DNA of 64,000 nt from Telopea speciosissima (taxonomy: Eukaryota > Streptophyta > Magnoliopsida > Proteales > Proteaceae): contig NC_057924.1 in the NCBI RefSeq assembly GCF_018873765.1, positions 1,674,001 through 1,738,000 of the forward strand, written 5' to 3'. The notes under the pieces are model-generated. The model was not told the DNA's origin, made no database searches, and was given only the letters and a program-made list of their open reading frames with translations. Each line of letters opens with the position of its first letter. Position 1 is the first letter of the stretch. Position numbers and translations under genes: made by a program. Below are positions 45,620 to 57,400 of this stretch, piece after piece.

Positions 45620-46560
45620 TTATAAATAAGGGAAAAATTATCTGTCCCAAAATGTGGCTGCTGCGCCAGTGTGGATGCATCGAAGCATCAATAAGGGTGG
45701 ATTTTTGTCTTTCATGGGGGTTAGTGGTCATTTGCTTTATCCTATGTTTTGGATGTAGGAACCATGCTTTTGGACATAATCCTTTTTCCCATAAAACAAT
45801 ACTACAAGTGTACCAAAAAATAGACATTTCCAATACGTTATATGAAGAAAAAACTATTTGATATGGGCAATACAGAAACCTAAAACCATGCTCAGCTAAG
45901 GATTTTTCTCTTCTCTGAACCCAAACCAATATCCTTGCTAGTCAAAGCAATAAGCATGCACTGCAAGAGCTAGATGATAACGGATAACCCCATTCATGTT
46001 CATGCCCCACGAATTTAACAATTTATCAAGCAGGACATGTGCAGAAAAAGGGTGAGGTAACATGAGGCCATTTTCCTGATTCGTATCCAATAAGAATAGA
46101 GTAATATCAATTAGATCTTGACCATTCAGATTCATTGTGGAGACTGGGTCAACATGGGTCTTGAGTTAGACTTTGACAGCCACCATTGACAACCCCTATC
46201 CGCCAGGGAAATTAACATACAAATTGTATCTTATCCAATTTACAGAAAGAAAAAGCTGTGAAAAAAAAAAAAACCCTCATGGCCTCCTCCTTCCACTCCT
46301 CTGTTTTGAGGGTATTTGAGTAATTTGATCAGAATATGCCTGGTTGTCCTTTCCTGTCTTTCCGTGCAAAACGACAACCACAATTTCAAAATTTTGTAGC
46401 TGCTACAAAGAGAGGGAGGGAGAGGAGAGGAGAGAGAGAGAGAGAGACAGACAGAGAGGGGTTGCTTGTTTTGTTTATGGTTCCTACTGCCTCTGCCTCT
46501 CTCTCTGTATGTCTGGCTCTTGACAAGTTGTTTTTTAACGGTGCGAAAACCTGACCTGGG
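45620..46560. other. NOP2-TREPH1 spacer
   Basis: No gene recognised. Contains a poly-A run (46258-46271) and a long (GA)n tract at about 46408-46452, the latter probably in the promoter or leader of the TREPH1-like gene. Confidence 0.45.
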
Positions 46561-46599
46561 CCAGGTCACCTGGCTCATCCCATATCAGTTTCTCTCTCT

Positions 46600-47127
46600 T
46601 CCGGGCTTTGCAGAATCTTGTCTCATTTAAAATTGCATCAAACCCACTTTTGAACTTTCAAAACCCGTCTTCCCCAGGATCCCATCTCTCTATCTCTCTG
46701 TCTCTCAACCCCATTTGTCCTTTCTGCAACTCTTGTGCCATTGTTTCCTAATCAACGTGCAGGCCTCAATATTGAAACAAAAAAGGGCTAAACTTGCTTT
46801 TCGAACGCTTAGAAGCGGCTTTCCTTTGAATCTTCACTGGTATCCACCGGGTTTCTGTCTTGGGTCATTCGTGTATTATGTGTTCTTGGCTTAGAGGGTT
46901 CTCTTCAGGGTTATGACCCACTTTGCGTTTGTTATCATGAATGCAGATTACTAGGAGGAACCGTCGTTGATTCAGCCTGCTGTTTCTGGGTTTGTGGAGT
47001 TTGAGGCATTTTATTCTTGGAGCTTCCTGAATATTCCTCCGTTACTTCGAGGATTTCTAGGGTTTTGACTTTGTTCCCTGGCTCTTGGAAGGTCCTTTCA
47101 TAAAGCTTTTGACCACTCGATTCTCAG
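46600..47127 (+). other. Probable 5'-UTR exon of the TREPH1-like gene
   Basis: A pyrimidine-rich, ATG-poor leader ends at TTCTCAG/GTATG (donor at 47128). The coding exon begins after CTTAGCAG at 49503, implying a 5'-UTR intron of about 2.4 kb (47128-49503). Exon start and exact donor are not proven. The intron contains a GATCGG-type repeat near 47.65-47.81 kb. Confidence 0.45.
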
Positions 47128-49524
47128 GTATGTTATTCATGTATTGCGGTATTGCCTTCTCTTTGAGTTTTTCTAGTCCTTTTTTAAATGATTCTGTTTC
47201 CCGTTCTTTTCCTTCTACATTTCATATTCCTTCCATTATACTTTTATATGTTTCCATGTTTCTCAATGTATATATTCCTCTGAACTTTGAAATTCCCGAC
47301 AAAATCCTCTTATCTGTTGGGTATGCTTGAGGTGCTTGAAGATTGAATTTCATGCAGAAGACGAATGCCTTTTACCTCTTCTCTCTGAACAGTTAAATGG
47401 AATTAATTGGTAATCTTATTTTCATATTCAGATTATTTGTTTGAAAAAGGAAAAAAAAAAATAATGTTGAGAAATTTGAAATATATTATGGAAGTGGATA
47501 TCTAAAGGGATCAACCTGCATCTCTAAGATCGAGTCTCAGGGCAGATAAAGTATTAATTTGTGGGTTTGGGTACAACCCACATGCATCGCCAGAGGTCCT
47601 CAATTGATGATCAGCTTTGAGAGCTTTTAAACCCATACGCACAAAGTCAAGTAAGCAGAATCGGCAACGGGATCGGCCTCAGGACTTGGCCAAAAATCTT
47701 GTATGGATCATCCGATTTGGATAGGCAGGAATCATGATCGGGCTCCACAGATTCTGATTCCAATCCACCGATCTGACTGATCCAATTCCGATTTTTTAAA
47801 CCCTGCACATGCCAGATGCTATATTGAACCCTTTAAGGAGTCTCCATCAACTAATAGGTTTTCTCTTTGTACTTTTTAGGCTGGTGCTTTTTTGATGCCT
47901 TTTTCTTTTTCCTCACTATTGCTATGGTCTGCTGTATTTGGTGGTCCATGGAGGATGATCAGTTTGTGAGGAGCCAGGTTGCTCATTTGATGCACGTAAC
48001 CTGTGAGCTGAGCGAATGATAACAGGGCATAGCAATACATTTCTACTAATCCTTCAAGATCTTCATGTTTGAGTAGTTTGTGTCAGATTGTGCTATTGTA
48101 AATATGCCCTATCATATCCTGACTAAAATATTATTATTTGAGATTATGGAAATTGTTCATCAATTTTTGGAGATGTTTTCATCACTTACATGGGAATTTG
48201 AGGAGGCATCTCCATTGCTGAGGGTTTATCTTTATCTGGAGTTTGGAATATAGGTATCATTCCATTAATGCTAACTCCTTTTTCCTCTTTGGAACCTGTG
48301 ATGTGGTTACGATTCAATTTAGCTTCTTGCTATTTAATGGGTGGTTGTGTTAAGCTAGCAATCTCAATAAGGAAAGAGAAGGGCTTCGGGTTTATTGCCA
48401 TTCTGATTACTTTAATCATGGATTGTTGCGTCCTTGGAATATGGAATATTGTATTATTTTTGCGTCATTGGAATGTGAAATATTGTATTCTCGTGTTTCG
48501 TAGTATTTCTCTTACCATTTATGATATCGAGATTCTCCTAACTTAAATAGAAAACCTAAACCCTCACCATTCTCATGTCTTAGGGTTGCAAAAATTGCTG
48601 CTATTTGTGAAGTCAGAGCTTCTGTTGAGAATCAGAGAAGCTTGGGAATGTCAATCCTGATGTGATCAATGTTCGTACAACGGATATTTGGTCAATTACC
48701 TAGGATAATTGGATGTTTTGTAATTAAGTGACCCTGTGTAATGGGTGAAATATCCTTTTTGCTAAGGTCCAAACTCACCATGTGTTTCTTTAGTCTATTT
48801 GTTATTATCTGGATCTTTGGTGAGCTATAAAATATCATGAGGTTGCGGAACAATTTTGGATTGGAAGAGCAGGTTGAGTACCATTACCGCCCCTACTGGA
48901 ACTGTAACCAATTGGACTGGTCCTATCTATTAGACACAGTGGATGGGTCGATCTTCAGCAATTCTGTATCTGGTCCTCTGGATACTTATTCCTTTGTACC
49001 ATCTGATCGATTCGAATCTGGATCAGTATTACCTTTTAATTATTGGGGTTTTGATACTGATTTAAATCCCTGAGGGGAATAGTTTGGTAGTTTGGTATAT
49101 GAACCCTCCATATCCCAGAATATGAGAGAGAAGCTTTTCTCTCGGTATCCTTCAGGGAAAGCAAAGAAAGGCTTAATTCTTGTGCTCACTATCAGATATT
49201 AGAAAATTTTATTTCTATTAATATCTTGCTTTCTTACCTTTAAAAAAAGTTAAACTTGTCTGCAAGAAAAAACAGAAAATTGAGAACATGCAGGTTTCTT
49301 AAAACATACCTCTCTTTGCCCTCAATTGGGGTGTTATTTCCTTTGCAGATAAATTACTCCACCTTCTCCCACCAATAAGCTGATTTTACCTTCCTCTTTA
49401 TATTCCAGCTATTAAAAGGTAGGTTCATGCCTACCACTCTTTCCCTTTTATGTGCCCTCCATAGTAGCTCAGTGATGTATCATTTTTTAACCTATCTTAG
49501 CAGGTGGACTGTAGTGGTGAAAAC

Positions 49525-52478
49525 ATGATGGTTGTGAAAGTTCGCCAGAATTCAACAGACTCTCCGAGAGCAGCAGAGGTGGGAGAAATAGACACTAGAG
49601 CCCCATTCCAATCCGTCAAAGCTGCAGTCAGCTTGTTTGGTGAAGGATCCTCGTCAGGGGAGAAACCTGCCATTAAGAAGTCAAAATCTATTTCTACAGA
49701 GGTATTTCTGAAATTGAGTCACTAGATTTGGAGAACTGCGACTCAAACTTATTGGTTTTTCTGATATTAATTAATTAGTTTGAAAATCTGAAAAATGAAA
49801 TATCTATACCACCACTGTTTGATAGAAGGGGCTCACCTTCCTGGTCAGAAGGCAAAAAGTGGCTAATTGGATGTTCTTATGTTCAATGTGATGGTTATTT
49901 TGGCTTCTCTCTAGATCAAGGCCAGACATTATTAAGTTTGGGCCTAATTGACAACTCTAGACTATAATATGGAGACGGACTGTTAATTGGATTATGACAC
50001 TCTAAAAGATTTTTTCCCCCATAGATATCCCTGTTTTACCACATTGGCAGATTAGGTTCTAGAATCCAATCCAACAGATGGGTGAAAGAGAGGGATAACT
50101 GTTAAATTAAACCTAGATAGTCTATAATCATGCCTCCCACTTTTCATCCTTTTTTTTTAGAAATTTTTATTTTTTGTTTAAGATTTTCTTTTATATGATA
50201 CCAATGGTTCCAATAAATTATCTTAATTTGATTTGAAATGAAACTTAAGTTTCCCCTAGATACTTACTTTTAAGTAGTGGCATTTAATTGCCATAAAAAT
50301 TATTTTAACTTGTGATGTATCATGCATTTGGCTGGTTGGTGCACACACTTTTAGAGCAATATTTTTATGTAATAGCCAGGGTCAATTGGATGTGAATTTA
50401 GTGTTATAAAGTCTTATATTGATGAGGTGATTCTCATTGGTCTTTAGAGTTCAAACTCCACAAATTAGGTAGAGATTACAAGTTCAATGTAATTGGGCTT
50501 GGAAGGCCAGGCTTAAATTCCCATTTCACAAACAAAATATATCCAATCCCAACCGTAGAGTAGCAAATTCTTGGCTGGCTGGACTCCAACAGTTCATACA
50601 GTGTTTAGAAGAATTTGAAAATACACATAATGCATTAATTTCAATTTGACGATATATGTCTAAGATCTGTGCTTCCAATTTCTTTTTGTTTTGCCACAGA
50701 AGGTATTGGCAACGGAGACACAACTTCTCCTGGCCCAAAAAGAGCTAAACAAGCTCAAGGAACAGTTGAAAAATGCAGAAACTACCAAGACACAAGCACT
50801 TGCTGAGCTTGAAAAGGCTAAACAAACAGTTGAGGATTTATCCAACAAGCTGGAAAATGTAAATCAGTCTAAGGAATTGGTAATTAAGGAGACAGAGGTG
50901 GCAAAGAGCCAAATAACGCAACTAGGAAAAGGGAACTCTAGTCACTCTGTCGGAACTGATGATGCGTGGAAACAGGAGTTGGACAATGCAAGAGAACAGT
51001 ATGCAGCCACCATTTCTGAACTTGATGCTGCCAAACAAGAACTCAGGAAATTCCGGCAGGATTTTGAGTCATCCGTAGAAGGAAAAGCTGCTGCATTCCA
51101 GCAAGTAGCAGAAGCTGAACTTGCAGCCGAGGTTAATGCAGAGAAGGCCGCTGAGCTGTCGAAGGAGCTTGCAACCATAAAAGATTCACTTGGGCATGTG
51201 AAGCTTGCTTCTTTGCAAGCCCAGCAGGAGCAAGAAAAGATTCTTGAGGTCAAAAATGCTCAGAGACAGTCTTATAGAGCAGCCCTGGAAGAAGCAGAGA
51301 AGAAACTGCTATCTTTGAAGAAAGAGTTTGATCCTGAACTTGCCAGGAACCTCGAAGATAAGCTTGCTGAAACAGCTGCTGAGATCGGGGCTTTACAAAA
51401 GGAGAAGGAAAATGCCCAGGCTTCTGATATGGATTCTGTAAGAAATGTGACGTCAGAGCTTGATGGTGCTAAAGAAGCATTGCACAAAGTGGCAGAAGAA
51501 GAAAGCACTCTGCGGAGCTTGGTGGAGTCTCTCAAGGTAGAGCTGGAAACAGTGAAGAAAGAACATTCTGAACTGAAAGAGAAGGAAGCCGAAACTGAAT
51601 CTATTGCTGGAAACTTGCATGTCCAGCTCCGGAAAAGTAAGGCTGAACTTGAGGCAGCCCTTGCCGAAGAATCTAAAGCCAAAGGTGCTTCAGGTGAGCT
51701 GATCTCTACCCTCCAACAGTTATCCTTAGAATCGGAAAATGCAAGAAAGGAGGCAGAAGAAACAAAGAGAAATGCTGAAGAGTTGAAGAAAGAAGCTGAA
51801 GCCACCCGTGCTGCCCTGGCAGAAGCAGAAAAGACACTACAGATTGCACTGAAAGAGACTGAAGAAGCAAAGGCAGCAGAGGCAAAGGCCCTGGATCAGA
51901 TTAAGATATTGTCTGAAAGAACCAATGCAGCTCGTGCTTCAACATCAGAATCTGATGCAATGATCACATTATCAAAAGAGGAATTTGAGTCTTTTAGCTG
52001 GAAAGTTGAAGAATCTGATAAATTGGCTGAAATGAAAGTAGCCGCAGCAATGGCTCAGGTGGAAGCCATAAAGGCAAGTGAGAATGAAGCACTAAATAGG
52101 TTGGAGGCAAGCCAGAAGGAGATTGAGGAGATGAAAGCTACAACGGAGGAGGCTTTGAAGAGGGCAGAGATGGCAGAGGCAGCAAAGAGTGCTGTTGAGG
52201 GAGAACTTCGTAGGTGGCGTGAAAGAGAGCAAAAGAGAGCAGCTGAGGCTGCTGCTCTTATTCTTGAATCGGAGGTTTCTGCAGCTTCATCAACACAAAA
52301 TGCCACGGTTCAGAAGCAGAACCAACCAGAGAAGGTTGTCGGTGTCCCTAAGCTGGATAAAACAAAATCTGGCTCAAGGAAGGTACTGTTGCCCAATCTC
52401 AGTGGTATCTTCACTAGGAAGAAGAACCAGGTTGAGGGTGCGTCTCACTCTTACCTCCCTGGGGAGAAACCAGTGTGA
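49525..52478 (+). CDS. TREPH1: WEB-family coiled-coil protein, TREPH1-like (At5g55860 type)
   Basis: The coding parts are 49525-49701 and 50700-52478 (651 aa). The N-terminus has the WEB/DUF827 signature GEIDTRAPFQSVKAAVSLF (20-38). Residues about 60-560 form an almost continuous Ala/Glu/Lys-rich coiled coil. The C-terminus is basic and ends LPNLSGIF...SYLPGEKP. Arabidopsis TREPH1 (649 aa, from memory) is a touch-regulated phosphoprotein; other WEB proteins take part in chloroplast photorelocation. The serine of LPNLSGIF (Ser627) aligns with the touch-phosphorylated Ser625 of TREPH1. Two adjacent in-frame ATGs (49525, 49528) could start it. A GT-AG intron separates the exons. Long minus-strand open frames over the second exon are shadows of its biased codons. 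Polyadenylation signal candidate AATAATAAAA near 52650. Confidence 0.93.
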
Positions 52479-52979
52479 TTTTTGTGTTTACTGATGACTG
52501 TTGTGCCAGTGTGTGAATGACATGAGGGGAAGAAGGGGGGAGGGGGTGGGGATGGGAAGAAAAACACCTCCATGACTTGGTTGTGTAAATTTCAGATCAC
52601 TAGTGTCTATGTTATTACTTTCCATTGTCTATATCTGAAATATGAAAAGAATAATAAAACTAAATTCTGAAGTAGAGAAAAGAAGAACTTTCGGTGACAC
52701 AGATAGTTTTGTGATTGTCCTTGGCTTACATAAATCATTAATTAAGGAAAAACATTGTAGAGAAATCTGGTAAGAGTGAGTGGGCAGACTTCTTTGTACC
52801 ATAAAGGGAAGGCATAAATGATATTACACATCATAACCAAAAGTGATAAAAATCCATTCACTACCTAGTTTTTTATTTTTAGGGCGGAGGGGGTTGGGTT
52901 AGAATCATGAAATTATCACATCAGCACAAATGTAATAAAAATGAACCACCTAAATCTGAAATATGTGACTCATTCTGTA

Positions 52980-53615
52980 TTGTTAACATAGCTGACCCCA
53001 TTTAGTTTGGTGGGATAAGGTTGAGTTGTTGTATAATGTATTGGTATCACCCTATGATGGACTGTTGTGGGTTCTAATAGATTAGTCAACAACAACAACA
53101 AAAAACTCACCCTTTTTCCCAACTGAATGGGGTTGGCTACATGGATTTGTGTAAACAAAGTTAAAAAAACTGACGGTTACATAAATAAAATGAAATAAGA
53201 CGAATGAAAAAACGAGAGATCATAAAAGATAAGTGAGAGAGTAAGAGGGAAGGAGAATCTCAGTTAAATGGGGTCGACTACATGTATCCTTGCTTTTCTA
53301 ATAGGCTTTATCTGAGTTCATATTTGGGACAAGACCTAGACTATACATGTCCTTCCACACTACTATGGTCACAATTTAGAGCTGCCCCTAGTTCTTTTAA
53401 CTCCTTCAATCAGGATCAACTCATTCCTCCTTACTAGGGCGTCCCTAAGCCTTCGCTGAATATGGCCATACCACCTTGGACGGCTTTCTTTGAATTTGTC
53501 ATTGATTGGGGCAACACCCAATTCAACTCTAATACGTTCATTTGTCACTTTACCTTCCTAGTTTTGCCGCACATCCCTCAGTCCTAAAGAACTTTCTTTT
53601 AAGCTTTAAAGAGAT
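52980..53615 (-). mobile_element. RTE-type LINE 3' end with an opposing tail
   Basis: The minus strand reads RWYGHIQRRLRDALVRRNE (rc of about 53405-53480), the C-terminal motif of LINE reverse transcriptase. It runs to the tail AATCCATGTAGCCAACCCC and (TTGTTG)n (rc of 53089-53150). Immediately before it, 52985-53032 is the same tail in plus orientation. Truncated, dead copies; the upstream pol is absent. Confidence 0.75.
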
Positions 53616-53619
53616 ACAC

Positions 53620-54417
53620 CGATCACTTGTCAAATATTCTGCTGTTCTTTTTCTAAGATTTTTTCTTGGTTCTGTTTGTTTCCATGTAAGGTGGTGAAGA
53701 GAAAACTTTCCTGTAAAGTAGGATTATTCACTGTTTGTTTTGAAGTACAACATAAAAAATAAAAAAATGAAAAATAAATTTTTTTTAATATAAAATATTA
53801 TTAACATTAAAATGTTTTCAATGAAACTAGAGCTCAGCATCTCTATCCAAATCTATAGATTACTTGCTAAGCACACAACATTTCAGGCAAATATGTTTAT
53901 ACATGTATGTTGCCTGTCTAGGAATAAAGAAAAGGTTTTCTTGAACAAGATCTGAGTATTGTTCTAGTAAATCCCCTTGTAGGGTTGCAATTGCTGGGCA
54001 TGGTAGCGGTGGCAGATTAAGAGAAGGGTCTGAATATGACTAATAAAATTTGACATGTAACCACTCCATTTCCCCATCCATCTTTTATTAGGTCAGAAAT
54101 GGGAAAAGATCCCAATTCTTCCAACCATTTAAAGCTCATATTTTTTTACTAAGGTTTACACTACTCTTTCTTTAGCTTTCTCAGGCAGAGATGGCTCCAT
54201 CTGTATGTCAACTTACATAACCAAATTAGCTTTCCTATGAAGCCTGCATCAAGCTAATGCAAGCACGTACTATTACATCCCATAGCATGGACACCCACAA
54301 TCTGGGAGGAGCTGCAAAACCCTACCCGTGGCCCTCATGTTGAGATGTCACAACATGATTGAGCCCCGAAGTGTCGAATTGTGATATCTTATGTTACATA
54401 CACCATTTCCTCCCATC
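53620..54417. other. Spacer between TREPH1-like and SEC14 genes
   Basis: A+T-rich; contains the SEC14 3' UTR at its right end. Nothing else recognised. Confidence 0.4.
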
Positions 54418-57400
54418 TCATTCACCATTGATTTTCAGGTTATCCGGTGAATGCGAGAACCCATTCTGATCCCGGAGCTTGTGGAACTCAGATTCAATGG
54501 TTTGAGCAATCTTCGTGTCTTCTGGGTTTGGCTCAGGCACATCTACATGGAAAGAACATTGTTTGATGGGTGCAACAGATTCTAGTCTCAAGGATTTCTG
54601 CTTGATGTAATTGTAGAGATCCTGATGAAAGGCATGGTCCAAGGAGAAGCAGTCATCCGTTCCATTAGTTGAATGCCGGGACGAACCCGAACCTTCTCTT
54701 TTGCAGAAATGCGGAAGGGATGCATGGTCCATTATCTACATACATGATGCAGGTTCACAAAAATTAAAGCTCTGTTATTGGATCATAAAGTGAGTATGAT
54801 GATTAATAACGTGAATTTAATCGAGAATGGACCTAATGTCCTAAAATAAATCCTCCGCCAAGTACAATGACTTCCATATTTATATGCGGGCCTCATAAAC
54901 TGGTCATATTAAAAAATAAACTACTTCACACGAAAAAATACATCAGATGATCTCACCTTCAGCAACTCAACTCTACCACACCCTTGCAGCACCTGAATTT
55001 TCCTCCTTGTCCGCTCTTGCAATAGAGGCTTAACTACCTGTCAAAAGTTTGGGAGAATGCACAAAGTTGGCATGCCAGCTGAGCTATACATTGTAATGGA
55101 AAGAACCACATATTTTACCCTTGCAAGAACTTACAAAAACAACAGCTGATGGGTGATTAAGATCTTGCACCGTATGCACAAAATCAAAAAACCACAACAT
55201 AGAGGAACATTAGGTTTCAAATCCAGAAGAGAAGACAAAGGGCTAACCTTCCAACAAGCTGAAAATATGTATGGAGCATTCACAATGTAATATGTATCTG
55301 TCTTCTCTGGATAGTTTAGATCATCAACAGTAGATATAGCCGTCAATAGCTGCATTAGCAAATGATTTATAATAATGTTAAACAAACACTAAAGCCAAAC
55401 TGGTTTAAGGTAGGAGCATACTTACATAGAAAATAATTATCTAAAAATAAGTAATTATCCAAAAAATGTTCACTATAAATGGAGACAAGCCTTTTGATCA
55501 TGTAACTCTTACCAGAGAAATGCACATGAACAAAGATAAATATTGAAGAATCATAAAATGAAACAATAAATACTTAATGGGAAAATATACACTTCACAGT
55601 TGTTTGTGAACTAACATCAATTTCCTGCACATTTTTTGCTCCTAATTGCTCTTGGACAGGATACTAACAGAAAGATTAAAAATGGTCATCTCACTTATAC
55701 TCCTTGAAAACTGTGGAAACACTTATTTCCCTCTAGAACATGTGCTCATGGACTTAAAGGTCACTTCATTGGGCTGCCCCTTGTCATTGACAGCAACAAG
55801 GGCATAGCTAACTGTTGAGGCCTTCTTTCTCCGATAACAGTTCTGCTAATATGACTTGTTCTAAGATGAGCTGTGGTTGGAATAAAGGTTTCTGAAGATG
55901 ACAAGCACATCTCCTGTCTGAATGAAGTCAATCAAAAGTCAATAAACCCATCCTTACCTATGGCATTCAAATGGAAGAAAACTGATTTGACTTTTCTACG
56001 TCTCTGGACAGGTCTAATATCTTCTTTCCTCTCCCCTCATCTAAAGAATCATTGTAAACGGTACCAAACTAGCCTTCTCTCTGGTAGATCCCAACCACTA
56101 GAGATGCAGTTTTAAATGGCATTGTTGCTTGGCAGCACCTGAAAACCATCTGTGACTGGTATAATGTTGCAACACAATAGTAGATTAATCTAACACCAAT
56201 CTCTGCAACTAAAAGGAGGCTTCTTAAGCTCAAGTCCAAGTGGGCACAACAGTTCAACTAGGTTAACGCCCACAAGGCCATCAACATGAGAGTAGTCATA
56301 GCTCACTTTTAGTGCAGAAAATAGGGTCGCTAAAGTTTTCTCAGCAACTTGAGCCCTCAGGGGAATGGGAAATGGAAAGGGACTATTTCCCTCATGCTCC
56401 AAGTACTACCTTCGTTTACCACTATACCCTGTCAAAGAATCTATACTTTAACTGTGCATTGATCATAGATTTTGTTCAAAATTGTGCTTTTAACCCTACA
56501 TCAAGTCTCACTTCTACTACTGTTGATTTCAGGGCAAACTGGCAGAGTTTCGATGGCAAGTCACTGACAGTAATGCCAATTATCACTGAGATTTTATATA
56601 TCAAAATCAATTCATGAATCAATTGAAGGGTAGAACATGGGTGGGGTTAAAAAAGAATCAACTGACCAACTCATCCCAACATTAGCTGATTTGGGTTGCC
56701 ATATCAAAACCTTGGGGTGTGCTTGGGACAGCATATTCGTACCTGAACTCATGTCAGCTCAGGATGAGCTTGGGCTAGAAACTCATTTATTCAATATTTC
56801 AATCTAGACAGACTGTTCAACTGGTTCTCTAATAAGGATCAGTTTGGTTGGCTCCAGGAATGGCAGCAGGGCAGATTCAGTGGGGTTATCACCAATACCA
56901 TTCACATACTCGCTTAGAATAGAGCAAAACCATACCTTACCTGCTCCACAAAACATGCACGGGGCTCCTAATTTTACAAGTTAAAGGGAATGAGTATCCA
57001 CAGGCAGAGGTGTGGTGGGGCACGTACCCTGTGTTTTTCAAATACCATAACTGACCTTAACATGAAAATAGTTGCACTATACCTGAACCATATAGGGTAG
57101 GGCGGAGGTAGATACCCGCTTCAAGCCGCCCCATTGCCATTCCTGGTTGTCTTTGTGGGTCGAGGCAATTTTGCTAGGGAGATGGCCCAATTAGACCCTA
57201 ACTTTTAAGTAGAAAATAAGCAAGCAAAATCATGCAAACCAAACCCAGAGAAAGGAAATGGATGGGTTCAGGTATGTCATTGTGTTGGAATTAGAATCCC
57301 CACAAGAGGCCTTAGAAAAGGGGATAACGAGGAGGGAGATTCAACTTGCTTTACCCCCTCCCTCTGGAGGGAAAACGGGGGGGGGGGGGGGGTGATGAAA

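Noticed and set aside
50942-51805. Long Ser/Ala/Phe-rich minus-strand frames
   Set aside because: Antisense shadows of the Glu/Lys/Ala-rich coiled-coil exon of the TREPH1-like gene.
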